Below are positions 18,756 to 28,001 of a stretch of 64,000 bases of DNA, piece after piece. The translations under genes were made by a program, and so were the position numbers. The stretch spans positions 124,001-188,000 of the forward strand of contig NZ_JAVFVR010000007.1 in the NCBI RefSeq assembly GCF_030929595.1, in the 5' to 3' direction. The notes under the pieces were generated by a model that had not been told where the DNA came from, did not search any database, and saw only the letters and a list, made by a program, of their open reading frames with translations. The number at the start of each line of letters is the position of its first letter. Within the stretch, counting starts at the first letter, position 1. The stretch comes from Flavobacterium sp. LHD-85 (GTDB lineage Bacteria; Bacteroidota; Bacteroidia; Flavobacteriales; Flavobacteriaceae).

Positions 18756-20126
18756 TTAAACAATCTTTAGTGGAAGTGTAAACCTAAATGTACTTCCTTT
18801 TCCTTGTTGGCTTTCTACCGAGATTTCTCCTTTATGGATGTTTACAAACTCTTTGCAAAGTAGCAATCCGAGTCCGCTTCCAAGTTCGTTTTCAGTGCCT
18901 TTCTGCAATACCTTTCCGTTGATTTTAAATAATTTTTCTTTGATGTAATCAGGAACTCCGATTCCGTTGTCTGTAATAGAGATTTCTGCTTTCTGATTGG
19001 TTTTGATCAGTTTAAGTTTAATTTCTCCATTCTTATCTGTAAATTTAATGGCATTGCTCAATATATTACGCAAAATGGTGCTAATCATATTTTTATCGAC
19101 TTCTGCCTCAACTAGAAAAGCCGATTCAAATGTGATGTTTATATTTTTATTTAAAGCTGCATTTCTGCTTAGTTCTATATTCTCCTCAATTAAAGCATTT
19201 AGCAGTATATTTTTAGGATGAAAAGTAATCATTCCGGTTTGGACTTTAGACCATTCTAAAAGATTTTCGAGCAGTTTATAAATGTTTTTATTAGAATCAT
19301 GGAGCAGTTCTGATATTTCTTTAATCTCTTCACGGCTGTATTGGTCAATATTTTCGAGCAGAATTTCAGACAGAGAAACCGATGATCCTAAAGGACCTCT
19401 CAAATCGTGTGAAATAATAGAGAAAAACTGGTTTCTATCACTTAAAAGTTTCTTGATTTTATTATCCTGTCTTTCTTTAACCAAAAGCAAAAAACCTACG
19501 ATTCCGATTAAAGTCAAAAGAAACAAACAGATGCTGTATAAGCTATCGAAAGTATCATTGGAAATAATAAGATTTTGAGGATGCAAGTATCTGTGAACTA
19601 TTCGTATTGCAATTAGAATTTCAAATCCTGTATAACACAAAACATAAAAAGTTTTGAAAAAGCTTTTTTCCTTCTCTATAAAATAAATAATTGTAGGCAA
19701 TAAATAGATGGCAAAAACACCAATACCGCCAATGATAACACGAGTATTCATTGAGGCATCAAAGAGTGTCGAAATATTAAAAAGCAATATTGACGCAACT
19801 GTAATAGCTATTTGGATTTGAAATTGCCTTTTTGCATGTGTTTTAATGAGCGACAGCATTGCAATGGTTTCAAAGCAACAGGCGCCAAAAATCATAGAAT
19901 TGGCAATATTGATAGAGGCAAAGTCTGGGATGATATTTCGTAGAAGGGCCAATATCCAAGCAAGAGTCAGCATTAATTTACCTAATCCAAACCATTTTAA
20001 TATTTTTTTGTTATCACTATTGGCATATGAAAAAGAAAAACTGAAAATGAGGAGGCAGGTAAAAAAATTACCCCAGAAATAAAGCAGAAAAATGGTTTTT
20101 GGATCTACTGGTAAAAGTTCAAACAT
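18756..20126 (-). CDS. Membrane sensor histidine kinase (7TM sensor, HisKA-HATPase)
   Basis: 456 aa. Residues 1-215 contain seven hydrophobic helices and no large periplasmic domain, so the sensor is probably in the membrane. A short linker (KERQDNKIKKLLSDR) leads to HisKA with the phosphorylated His240 in FFSIISHDLRGPLGSS. The HATPase domain has the N box (ILRNILSNAIKFTDKNG), DNGIGVPDYI (G1), and GSGLGLLLCKEFV (G2). No receiver or response-regulator gene is adjacent, so it is an orphan here and the partner cannot be named. Confidence 0.92.
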   Translation of the reverse strand: MFELLPVDPKTIFLLYFWGNFFTCLLIFSFSFSYANSDNKKILKWFGLGKLMLTLAWILALLRNIIPDFASINIANSMIFGACCFETIAMLSLIKTHAKRQFQIQIAITVASILLFNISTLFDASMNTRVIIGGIGVFAIYLLPTIIYFIEKEKSFFKTFYVLCYTGFEILIAIRIVHRYLHPQNLIISNDTFDSLYSICLFLLTLIGIVGFLLLVKERQDNKIKKLLSDRNQFFSIISHDLRGPLGSSVSLSEILLENIDQYSREEIKEISELLHDSNKNIYKLLENLLEWSKVQTGMITFHPKNILLNALIEENIELSRNAALNKNINITFESAFLVEAEVDKNMISTILRNILSNAIKFTDKNGEIKLKLIKTNQKAEISITDNGIGVPDYIKEKLFKINGKVLQKGTENELGSGLGLLLCKEFVNIHKGEISVESQQGKGSTFRFTLPLKIV

Positions 20127-20375
20127 TAAAAGGATTTTGCTTTTTGGAAATCGATTTTACAAATATATAAATAAACTAAACATTTAGACCAGAGTTGGTG
20201 CTTCAAGAGCTGTGTTTCTGCATATTTAACAATTAGTTTTCTTTAGAATTGTTCCTGTTTTTTTAAATTTACATAAAGTTAAATTATTCAAAAAAGGAAA
20301 TAATTAAAAGAAAGAATTAAATTACATATTGAATGATTTCTTAGATTTGTAAAAAGTACCACAAAACTCTTTGTT

Positions 20376-21353
20376 ATGCCACTAATTGAACAATCAGAAT
20401 ATAATTCTCCTTCGATTATTCATCGCAACAGGCATGTTTCTACCATTTATGCTGCCTTGATAAAAAAGTTCGAAGTGCCTGAATATACAAGAGAAAAGCA
20501 TGAATTGAGTGACGGAGATTTTATCAACATCGATTATATTTTAAATGATTCTAAGAAAGCGGTTATTTTGTGCCACGGTTTAGAAGGTGATTCTCGCAGA
20601 ACGTATAATAACAGCTGTGCGGCTTATTTTCTGCAGAAAGATTTTTCGGTTTTTGCTTGGAACAATCGTACTTGCGGAGGAGAAATGAATCGTCTTCCGA
20701 GATTGTATCATCATGGAGCTGTTGACGATCTTGATGAAGTGGTTCGATTTGCTTTGAGTAAAGGGGTTGAAGATGTTTATTTAATAGGATATTCAATGGG
20801 AGGCGTTCAGCTTCTTAATTATCTCGGCTGGACAAAAATCGATCAGCGTATAAAGGCAGCGGTTTCTATTTCGGTGCCAACTCATATTGCTACAAGTGCA
20901 GAAGTGCTTAAGCAAGGTTTTAATAGGGTTTATCTAAAGAATTTTACAATAGATATTAAAAAGAAACTGAAATACAAAGCGGCGCAGTTTCCTGATTTTA
21001 TCAACCGTGATCAAATTGATAATATTTCTACTTTTGATGAAGTCGATCAGTATTTTACGGCACCGCTTCACGGTTTTGCGAGCCGTGACGATTATTACGA
21101 ACGTGTTTCTCCAGAGTTTTCACTTAAAAACATTACAACTCCAGTTTTAATAATTAATTCGTTAGACGATCCTTTTTTGGGCGAAAGATGTTATCCGAGA
21201 ACTATTGCCAAAGACAGCGCCTATGTTTATCTGGAAACGCCTAAGTATGGTGGGCATTGTGCTTTTCCGCTTCGTGATTCTGAATATTCTTATGCCGAGA
21301 AAAGAGCTTTTAAGTTTTTTGAATCTTTCAGATCAAACAATACTTTGGTTTAA
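20376..21353 (+). CDS. YheT-type alpha/beta hydrolase
   Basis: 325 aa. HRNRHVSTIYAALIKK at the N-terminus, VILCHGLEGDSRRTYNNS, WNNRTCGGEMNR and YLIGYSMGGVQLLNYLG match the YheT/ABHD1-3 hydrolase family. The nucleophile is the Ser in GYSMGG, the acid is probably the Asp in NSLDDPFLG, and the His is in YGGHCAFP. Cytoplasmic; family members act on lipid or ester substrates, but none can be assigned. A TAGATTTG box at 20342-20349 lies 26 bases before the ATG. It converges with the DUF2490 gene, with only 7 bases between the stops. Confidence 0.88.
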   Translation: MPLIEQSEYNSPSIIHRNRHVSTIYAALIKKFEVPEYTREKHELSDGDFINIDYILNDSKKAVILCHGLEGDSRRTYNNSCAAYFLQKDFSVFAWNNRTCGGEMNRLPRLYHHGAVDDLDEVVRFALSKGVEDVYLIGYSMGGVQLLNYLGWTKIDQRIKAAVSISVPTHIATSAEVLKQGFNRVYLKNFTIDIKKKLKYKAAQFPDFINRDQIDNISTFDEVDQYFTAPLHGFASRDDYYERVSPEFSLKNITTPVLIINSLDDPFLGERCYPRTIAKDSAYVYLETPKYGGHCAFPLRDSEYSYAEKRAFKFFESFRSNNTLV

Positions 21354-21360
21354 AAAAAAT

Positions 21361-22128
21361 TTATTCATCGCCAGAATTCTCAATTTCAGAAGGCGCTTTT
21401 TTTCTAATGCTGGTACTCAGATAAAAAAACAATCGTATCGTATGATTCATGTCATATTGATATCCGGTATATTTTTGCTGATAGACATTCATATAGCCAA
21501 AATCGTAGCTCCATTTCGGATTAATATTTTTTTTGATTCCGATGAAAAAACGGTTTTGATCAAAAGTATTGTAGACAACTTCTTCTCCAAAATGCAGCAA
21601 AATCTCATCTGAAAGAACCATTTGCGGCCACGATTTTTTATCAGAAATTCGGAAAGTGAAACTCATCAGATAGCGAATTCGATTGGTAAAACGCCAATCG
21701 CCGCTGGGTTGATCATTGACTATTTTTTCCTGCCAGCGCTGTTCATTTCGTAAACGCTGTAAAATGCTAACATTTCCAAATTTTGTATTTAACTGTGCTT
21801 GTTGATAAATCCTGTTTTCATCAGAAAAAGTGCTCCAATCTGGATTTGACGGAGCAAGCCACATATGCGCATATCCTAGATTCAAGGAAATATTTGAATT
21901 TGGAATATAGCTGATACCTCCTCTTATAAAATAAAAACTCGGGTCGGAGACAAAATCATTCCGTCTGATATGGAAATCGCCAATCACGCCCCAATGGTCT
22001 GCAAATTTGGTAACAGTATTTATAGAAACCCAGGTTTGAAGCTGCTGGTTAATTTCTTTTTCCTGTCCTTGTCCAAATACACTTATAGAAAGCAAGAAAA
22101 TCAGGATTCCGATAAAATATGTCTTCAT
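21361..22128 (-). CDS. DUF2490 outer-membrane protein
   Basis: 255 aa from the ATG at 22126-22128. The frame also opens at a GTG at 22137, but the signal peptide MKTYFIGILIFLLSISVFGQ starts cleanly at the ATG. LQTWVSINTVTKFADHWGVI, FHIRRNDFVSD and alternating strands ending with NHTIRLFFYLSTSIRKK match DUF2490, a family of about 8-12 stranded barrels in Bacteroidota. Function unknown. Confidence 0.85.
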   Translation of the reverse strand: MKTYFIGILIFLLSISVFGQGQEKEINQQLQTWVSINTVTKFADHWGVIGDFHIRRNDFVSDPSFYFIRGGISYIPNSNISLNLGYAHMWLAPSNPDWSTFSDENRIYQQAQLNTKFGNVSILQRLRNEQRWQEKIVNDQPSGDWRFTNRIRYLMSFTFRISDKKSWPQMVLSDEILLHFGEEVVYNTFDQNRFFIGIKKNINPKWSYDFGYMNVYQQKYTGYQYDMNHTIRLFFYLSTSIRKKAPSEIENSGDE

Positions 22129-22295
22129 AAAAAGCACGATAGAAATTAATTAAAAAAGGTAAATTTCTTTAAAATCGGTAATAAGCAATCAATTGTTAGA
22201 GTAAAGATATTCTTTTTTAACGAGAAATTATATCGTATATTTAAGTTTTAATTTGTTTTATATCAGGTTTTTATGTGTTTTGAATCAAGAAGTTG

Positions 22296-22349
22296 AATAC
22301 GTTAAACAAAATTTTTAATCAAATGATTAAAAATTTTGTTTAACGTATT
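22296..22349. promoter_or_regulatory. 54-bp perfect palindrome: operator for the TetR regulator
   Basis: A 26-bp left arm (22296-22321, starting AATACGTTAAACAAAATTTT) and its exact reverse complement (22324-22349) are separated by two bases. It covers the TTG (22336-22338) that pairs with the TAAATTTG -7 box at 22361-22368. This position and symmetry are what is expected for binding of a TetR dimer (or two dimers) that represses the downstream operon. Confidence 0.75.
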
Positions 22350-22368
22350 TATAAAAAACTTAAATTTG
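22336..22368 (+). promoter_or_regulatory. Promoter of the TetR-efflux operon
   Basis: TTG at 22336-22338 and TAAATTTG at 22361-22368 with a 22-base spacer fit the flavobacterial consensus. The -33 element lies inside the palindromic operator. Confidence 0.6.
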
Positions 22369-22386
22369 CCTTTAAAAATAATAAAT

Positions 22387-23013
22387 ATGAGTGCTTCAGC
22401 ATCTGAGAAAAAAGATTCTTCTACAGAAGAAAAGATAAAAACAGCAGCTAAAACTGTTTTTTATAAAAAAGGTTTTGCAGCAACGCGAACGAGAGATATT
22501 GCTGAGGAAGCAGGTTTGAATCTTGCTTTGCTTAATTATTATTTTAGAAGCAAGGCTAAACTTTTTGAAATCATAATGGCAGAAACTTTTTCTGGTTTTA
22601 TAGGAAGTATGAAAGTGATTTTGGATGATGAGAAAACTTCTTTGGAACAAAAAGTAATAACTATTGCCGAGCGATACATTGATTTTATCACCGTAGAACC
22701 TGAAATTCCAACCTTTATTTTAACTGAAATTCGTAATAATCCAGAAGAACTTTTAAAAAAACTGCCCATTAAAGAAATCGTAAATGATTCTGTTTTTATT
22801 AAACAATTTCAAGAAGCAGTTCAAAATAAAGAAATAACAGAGCCTAATCCGTTGCATTTTTTGATGAATCTGTTGGGGTTGGTCGTTTTTCCATTTATAG
22901 TCAAACCTATTATTATGGGAAGCAGAAATCTGGAGACAGAACAGTTTCATGCGCTAATGCAAGAGCGCAAGAAAAAAATTCCGATCTGGATCAATATGAT
23001 GTTTAAAGCCTGA
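22387..23013 (+). CDS. TetR/AcrR family transcriptional regulator
   Basis: 208 aa. The HTH (KTAAKTVFYKKGFAATRTRDIAEEAGLNLALLNYYFRS region, residues about 15-55) is a textbook TetR DNA-binding domain; the C-terminal helical domain would sense a ligand. The frame is open back to 22336, but that start overlaps the promoter, so the ATG at 22387 (MSASASEKKDSS) is chosen. First gene of the efflux operon and probably its autoregulated repressor. The layout resembles E. coli CecR (YbiH) upstream of YbhGFSR. Confidence 0.92.
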   Translation: MSASASEKKDSSTEEKIKTAAKTVFYKKGFAATRTRDIAEEAGLNLALLNYYFRSKAKLFEIIMAETFSGFIGSMKVILDDEKTSLEQKVITIAERYIDFITVEPEIPTFILTEIRNNPEELLKKLPIKEIVNDSVFIKQFQEAVQNKEITEPNPLHFLMNLLGLVVFPFIVKPIIMGSRNLETEQFHALMQERKKKIPIWINMMFKA

Positions 23014-23041
23014 TACTAACCAGAAGTTAATTTATACTGTA

Positions 23042-24283
23042 ATGAGAAGGAAATTATACTTTAAATATATTGGAATCTTGTTTTTTATAACAGCTCAAGC
23101 TCAGACTTTGACAATTGACCAAAGTTATCAGTTGGCTGTTGAGAATTATCCTTTAATAAAACAATATGAACTTATTGAAAAAAGTAAAGAATATACTTTG
23201 AGTAATGCCAATAAAGCTTATCTGCCTCAAATAAGTCTAACCGCAATTGAAGGATACGTTTTTGGAGATTTTCCGACTTTGGGAAGTTCAGGAAACGACA
23301 GCAAATTTAAGTTTATTGGTCTCGGGCAAGTCAATCAGACTATTTGGGATGGAGGCGCTACTAAAACGCAGAAAAAGATTATTGAGGCATCTTCAAACGC
23401 AGATAAAGCTTCTGTAGAAGTTTCGCTTTACGATTTACGTTCTCGAGTAAATCAGCTTTATTTTGGCGTATTGCTTATTGACGAGCAATTGAAACAGCTT
23501 CAAATTCAAAATGCCATTATTGCCAATAATATTGATAAGGTTAAAAAACTTCATGAAAATGGTTTGGCATATAAAACGGATGTTGATGAAATGAAAGCCG
23601 AACAGCTAAATCTTAGCAGACAGAAAAAAGATTTTGAATATACTAAGAAAGGTTATCAAACGATGCTTTCTTATTTGATAGGGAAAAACATCAGTCAGGA
23701 AAAATTTGGAAAACCTTTTAATTCTTCTAGTCTAGACACTATTATCAAACGTCCAGAACAATTGCTTTTTGCTAGTCAGCGCAATCTGGTAAATGCACAA
23801 TCCGAAATGCAGAAAGTAAGTCTTATGCCTAAAGTTGGATTATTGGGTGCAGGCGTAGTTTTGGCACCTGGAATTAATTTGGGAACCAATAAAATTTCTA
23901 CTGTTGGAGTTGCAGGAGTAAGTGTTGGCTGGGATATAAAGGGATTGTATAAAAATTCAAACGAAAAACAGCTGACACAGCAGAATTTGAAAAAAATAGA
24001 AGTTCAAGAAGAGACCTTTTTATTTAATACTAGATTTCAGATGAATCAAAAAACGGCTGATATAGAACGACAGAAAGCTATTTTGAAAGATGATGATGAA
24101 ATTGTAAAACTTCGTCAGACTATTCGCGAAGGATATCAGCTGAAATACGACACTGGAGCAGGCCCACTAATAGATTTATTGAATGCGACAGAAAAAGAAG
24201 GAAACGCGCGAGCAGAAAAAGCCTTGCACGAAATTCAGTTGCTTATGGCAGAATACGAGTATCAAACAATCAAAGGAAATTAA
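23042..24283 (+). CDS. TolC-like outer-membrane efflux protein
   Basis: 413 aa with a signal peptide (ending TAQAQT). LTIDQSYQLAVENYPLIKQYELIEKS is the usual OEP start, followed by long amphipathic helices of the TolC tunnel in two repeats (about 110-215 and 310-410). It should form the trimeric outer-membrane exit duct for the ABC transporter encoded downstream. The next gene starts 12 bases later. Confidence 0.92.
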   Translation: MRRKLYFKYIGILFFITAQAQTLTIDQSYQLAVENYPLIKQYELIEKSKEYTLSNANKAYLPQISLTAIEGYVFGDFPTLGSSGNDSKFKFIGLGQVNQTIWDGGATKTQKKIIEASSNADKASVEVSLYDLRSRVNQLYFGVLLIDEQLKQLQIQNAIIANNIDKVKKLHENGLAYKTDVDEMKAEQLNLSRQKKDFEYTKKGYQTMLSYLIGKNISQEKFGKPFNSSSLDTIIKRPEQLLFASQRNLVNAQSEMQKVSLMPKVGLLGAGVVLAPGINLGTNKISTVGVAGVSVGWDIKGLYKNSNEKQLTQQNLKKIEVQEETFLFNTRFQMNQKTADIERQKAILKDDDEIVKLRQTIREGYQLKYDTGAGPLIDLLNATEKEGNARAEKALHEIQLLMAEYEYQTIKGN

Positions 24284-24295
24284 CACTTATACACT

Positions 24296-25198
24296 ATGAA
24301 AAAGATAACGCTTTTATATTTTCTTATTCCAGCAATATTCATGTTTTCATGCAATAATAAAGAAAATGATTTTGATGCTTCGGGGTCTTTTGAAGCTGTT
24401 GAAACCATTCTGTCAGCAGAAGCAAACGGTCAAATTTTACAATTGAATGTAGAAGAAGGTCAGCAATTAGAAGCAGGACAAAAAGTAGGTTTTATAGACA
24501 GTACACAGCTTGCGATAAATAAAATGCAATTACGCCAGAATGAAAAAGCAATTCTGAGCGGAAAACCACACATAGAAATTCAGACTGAAAGTTTAAAACG
24601 ACAGCTTGATAATGCCATTTTAGATCGTAATAGAACTGAAAAATTAGTAAAAGGCGGAGTAGCTTCTCAAAAACAATTGGATGATATAAATTTTAAAGTT
24701 GCCGCTTTACAGGCTCAGATAAAGGCTCAGAAAAGTTCGTTGGAAACTACAAATGAAAATTTGACTCAACAAGGAAATACAGTTGGAGTTCAGCTAAAAG
24801 GAATTGAAGATCAATTGAGTAAAAGCGTAATTGTAAATCCGATAAAAGGAACTGTTTTGGCAAAATATGCAGAACAGTATGAAATGGCTGTAATTGGAAA
24901 ACCATTATACAAAATTGCCAATCTAGAAACACTTGATTTGAGAGCGTATATAACAGGAACGCAACTGCCTCAAGTTAAAATCGGTCAGCAGGTTAAAGTG
25001 CGCATTGATCAAGGCGAAAAGAAACACAAAGAATATCAAGGTACAATTGCTTGGATTTCAAACAAATCTGAATTTTCTCCAAAAACAATTCCGACCAAAG
25101 ATGAAAGAGCCAATTTGGTTTACGCCATAAAAGTACGAGTGAAAAACGATGGCTATCTGAAAATTGGCATGTACGGAGAAGTGCTTTGGACCAAATAA
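24296..25198 (+). CDS. HlyD/YbhG-like periplasmic adaptor lipoprotein
   Basis: 300 aa. MKKITLLYFLIPAIFMFSC is a lipoprotein signal with the lipidated Cys at 19. A biotinyl-lipoyl hairpin (SAEANGQILQLNVEEGQQLEAGQ...GFIDS) is split by a coiled coil (about residues 80-170), and a beta-barrel follows (VKVRIDQGEKKHKEYQGTIAWI). It is the membrane-fusion protein bridging the inner-membrane ABC permeases to the TolC-like channel. Confidence 0.92.
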   Translation: MKKITLLYFLIPAIFMFSCNNKENDFDASGSFEAVETILSAEANGQILQLNVEEGQQLEAGQKVGFIDSTQLAINKMQLRQNEKAILSGKPHIEIQTESLKRQLDNAILDRNRTEKLVKGGVASQKQLDDINFKVAALQAQIKAQKSSLETTNENLTQQGNTVGVQLKGIEDQLSKSVIVNPIKGTVLAKYAEQYEMAVIGKPLYKIANLETLDLRAYITGTQLPQVKIGQQVKVRIDQGEKKHKEYQGTIAWISNKSEFSPKTIPTKDERANLVYAIKVRVKNDGYLKIGMYGEVLWTK

Positions 25199-25209
25199 AA
25201 CAATAGTTT

Positions 25210-26160
25210 ATGCCTGCAGTTACATTAAAAAATATTACTAAAAAATATGGTGATTTTGTCGCTGTTGATGAGGTGTCTTTTGAGGTGAAGAAAGGAGAAC
25301 TTTTTGGGTTAATTGGTCCTGATGGTGCTGGAAAAACTTCTATTTTCAGAATCTTAACGACATTGCTACTTGCCGATAGCGGAACTGCTTCTGTTGAAGG
25401 ACATGATGTTGTAAAAGAGTTTCAGCAAATTAGGAATAAGGTAGGCTATATGCCTGGAAAATTCTCCTTATATCAGGATTTGACAGTAAAAGAAAATCTC
25501 GAGTTTTTTGCTACTATTTTTGGAACTACAATTGAAGAAAACTATGATTTGATTAAAGATATTTACGATCAGATAAAACCTTTTAACGACAGACGTGCTG
25601 GAAAACTTTCTGGAGGAATGAAGCAAAAATTGGCATTATGTTGTGCCTTGATTCATAAACCTGAGATTTTATTTTTGGACGAACCCACAACAGGTGTTGA
25701 TGTAGTTTCAAGAAGTGAATTTTGGGAAATGCTGGCAAAACTTAAAAAGCAAAATATCACAATAGTAGTTTCGACTCCGTATATGGACGAAGCAAAATTA
25801 TGCGATCGAATTGCGCTTATCCAAAACGGAAAAATAATGACTGTCGATGAACCGCAGCAAATTATAAACAGTTTTCCAAAGCCGATTTTTGCTGTAAAAG
25901 CAAAGAATATTTATAAGCTTTTGCAAAATCTTAGAACTGAAAAAGAGGTGGAGAACTGTGATGCCTTTGGAGAATTTCTTCATCTTACTTTGGTTACAGA
26001 AAAGGCAGATGAAGAGAAAGTTCAAACTATCGTTCAAAAATACAATCCCGAAGATTTAGAAGTAAAAAAAATAGAGCCAACAATTGAAGACAGTTTTATT
26101 CGTCTAATGCGGGAACAAAATCATTTGAATGAACCAAAAGAAATGCTGAATGGAAAATAA
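25210..26160 (+). CDS. ABC transporter ATPase, first NBD of a YbhF-like pair
   Basis: 316 aa. Walker A GPDGAGKTS, signature LSGGMKQKLAL, Walker B EILFLDEPTTGVD. The switch-loop His is absent: the usual STHYMDEA reads STPYMDEA. A C-terminal extension after residue ~215 is typical of ABC-2 exporter ATPases. It overlaps the next ATPase gene by 11 bases, indicating translational coupling. In E. coli YbhF both ATPases are one polypeptide. Confidence 0.94.
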   Translation: MPAVTLKNITKKYGDFVAVDEVSFEVKKGELFGLIGPDGAGKTSIFRILTTLLLADSGTASVEGHDVVKEFQQIRNKVGYMPGKFSLYQDLTVKENLEFFATIFGTTIEENYDLIKDIYDQIKPFNDRRAGKLSGGMKQKLALCCALIHKPEILFLDEPTTGVDVVSRSEFWEMLAKLKKQNITIVVSTPYMDEAKLCDRIALIQNGKIMTVDEPQQIINSFPKPIFAVKAKNIYKLLQNLRTEKEVENCDAFGEFLHLTLVTEKADEEKVQTIVQKYNPEDLEVKKIEPTIEDSFIRLMREQNHLNEPKEMLNGK

Positions 26161-26893
26161 AGCTATAGTTTGTAAAGACCTAACGAAACAGTTTGGTGAT
26201 TTCAAAGCGGTTGACAAAATTAGCTTTGAAGTGAGCGAAGGCGAAATTTTTGGATTTCTAGGAGCAAATGGTGCTGGAAAAACAACCGCTATGCGCATTC
26301 TCTGCGGACTTTCTTTTCCAACTTCTGGAGAAGCCAGTGTAGCCGGTTTTGATGTGTACAAACAACAGGAAAAAATCAAGAAGAATATTGGTTATATGAG
26401 TCAGAAGTTTTCGTTATATGATAATCTGACCATTCTAGAAAATATTGAATTTTTTGCCGGTGTGTATGGAGTTTCAAGACCTGAAATAAAGGAAAGAAGC
26501 AAGGATTTGATTTTGACTTTAGGTTTAGAAAAAGAAGCCAAAAAACTGGTTGGTGGATTGCCTTTAGGATGGAAACAAAAACTGGCTTTTTCTGTTGCGG
26601 TATTTCATCGTCCTAAAATTGTATTTTTAGACGAACCCACAGGCGGTGTTGACCCAATAACAAGACGACAGTTTTGGGAAATGATTTATCAGGCAGCAGC
26701 TGACGGAATTACGGTTTTTGTGACCACTCATTATATGGACGAAGCCGAATATTGTGATCGAATCAGTATTATGGTTGATGGACATATAGCCGCAATAGAT
26801 TCTCCTTCGGCCTTAAAAAACCGCTTCAATGCTGTTTCTATGGATGCCGTTTTTTATGAATTGGCGCGAAATGCCCAAAGAACATCAGATTAG
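26150..26893 (+). CDS. ABC transporter ATPase, second NBD of a YbhF-like pair
   Basis: 247 aa. Walker A GANGAGKTT, Walker B IVFLDEPTGGVDP, and an intact switch His in TTHYMDEAE. The ABC signature is unusual: GGLPLGWKQKLAF in place of LSGGxxQ. Paired with the first ATPase, whose signature is normal but whose switch His is lost, this would give one canonical and one degenerate ATP site in the heterodimer. Confidence 0.94.
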   Translation: MENKAIVCKDLTKQFGDFKAVDKISFEVSEGEIFGFLGANGAGKTTAMRILCGLSFPTSGEASVAGFDVYKQQEKIKKNIGYMSQKFSLYDNLTILENIEFFAGVYGVSRPEIKERSKDLILTLGLEKEAKKLVGGLPLGWKQKLAFSVAVFHRPKIVFLDEPTGGVDPITRRQFWEMIYQAAADGITVFVTTHYMDEAEYCDRISIMVDGHIAAIDSPSALKNRFNAVSMDAVFYELARNAQRTSD

Positions 26894-26894
26894 T

Positions 26895-28001
26895 ATGAAA
26901 AGATTATTGGCTTTTATTCGAAAAGAATTTTATCATGTTTTCAGAGACCAAAGAACGCTGCTGATTCTCTTTGGACTTCCTGTTGTGCAGATTATTCTTT
27001 TTGGTTTTGCTTTGAGCAGCGAAGTCAAGAATATCGGAATTGCCATTCAGGATAATTCACACGATATTCATACCGAAAAAATGATTCGAAAGATAGAATC
27101 CAGTTCTTATTTTCATGTAGAAAATCCAATCTTGAATTACACTGATATTGAGAACAGGTTTAAAGATGGAAGCATAAAATGTGCAGTTATTTTTCCGTCC
27201 AATTTTGGCTCTGATGCGCAACGTCTTGGAGGAGCAAAAATTCAGGTGATTGCAGATGCATCAGATCCCAATACGGCAACAATTGTGACCAATTATTTAA
27301 ATGCCATTATTAGAGATTATCAGCAGGAATTAAATCCGACTGCGAAGTTAAATTATCAAATAGTTCCAGAATTAAGACAGCTTTATAATGAACAGCAGAA
27401 CGGTTCGCTTAACTTTATTCCCGGCGTAATTGCCTTGATTTTTATGATTGTAAGTACAGCTTTGACTTCTGTTTCTGTTGTACGAGAAAAAGAACTTGGA
27501 ACTATGGAAATTTTGCTCGTGTCGCCTTTTAAACCCATTATGGTTTTAATCGCAAAAGCAATTCCGTATTTAGTGCTTTCCATAATTAATTTTGTTATTA
27601 TAATATTTCTTTCAGTATATCTGCTAGATGTCGAGATTAAAGGAAGTTTTCTGCTCCTTTTTGCAGAAAGCATTTTGTTTATCATCACTTGTCTTTCTCT
27701 CGGTTTGCTTATTTCAAATGTAACCGATTCGCAACAGACTGCTATGCTAATATCCATGATGGGAATGATGCTTCCGACTTTACTACTTACAGGATTTATG
27801 TTTCCGTTAGAAAACATGCCTTGGATATTTCAAGCTATTTCGCATTTAATTCCGTCGCGCTATTATTACATCATTGTAAAAGCTGTTATGCTCAAAGGTT
27901 TAGGTTTTTCATACATCTGGAAAGAAACTCTAATATTGGCCGGAATGACAGTTTTGCTGCTAACAGTCTCTTTGAGAAAATTTAAAATTAGATTGTCATG
28001 A
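26895..28001 (+). CDS. ABC-2 type permease, YbhS-like
   Basis: 368 aa from the ATG at 26895, two bases after the ATPase stop; the longer open frame from 26829 lies inside the ATPase gene and is rejected. One N-terminal helix (FGLPVVQIILFGFALSS), a large extracytoplasmic domain (about 50-170) and five C-terminal helices match ABC2_membrane_3. It ends with an ATGA overlap with the next permease. Confidence 0.94.
   Translation: MKRLLAFIRKEFYHVFRDQRTLLILFGLPVVQIILFGFALSSEVKNIGIAIQDNSHDIHTEKMIRKIESSSYFHVENPILNYTDIENRFKDGSIKCAVIFPSNFGSDAQRLGGAKIQVIADASDPNTATIVTNYLNAIIRDYQQELNPTAKLNYQIVPELRQLYNEQQNGSLNFIPGVIALIFMIVSTALTSVSVVREKELGTMEILLVSPFKPIMVLIAKAIPYLVLSIINFVIIIFLSVYLLDVEIKGSFLLLFAESILFIITCLSLGLLISNVTDSQQTAMLISMMGMMLPTLLLTGFMFPLENMPWIFQAISHLIPSRYYYIIVKAVMLKGLGFSYIWKETLILAGMTVLLLTVSLRKFKIRLS

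Noticed and set aside
27383..27817. 144-codon open frame on the minus strand inside the ABC permease gene
   Set aside because: It lies entirely within a well-supported membrane protein gene and its composition is that of a reverse-strand shadow.
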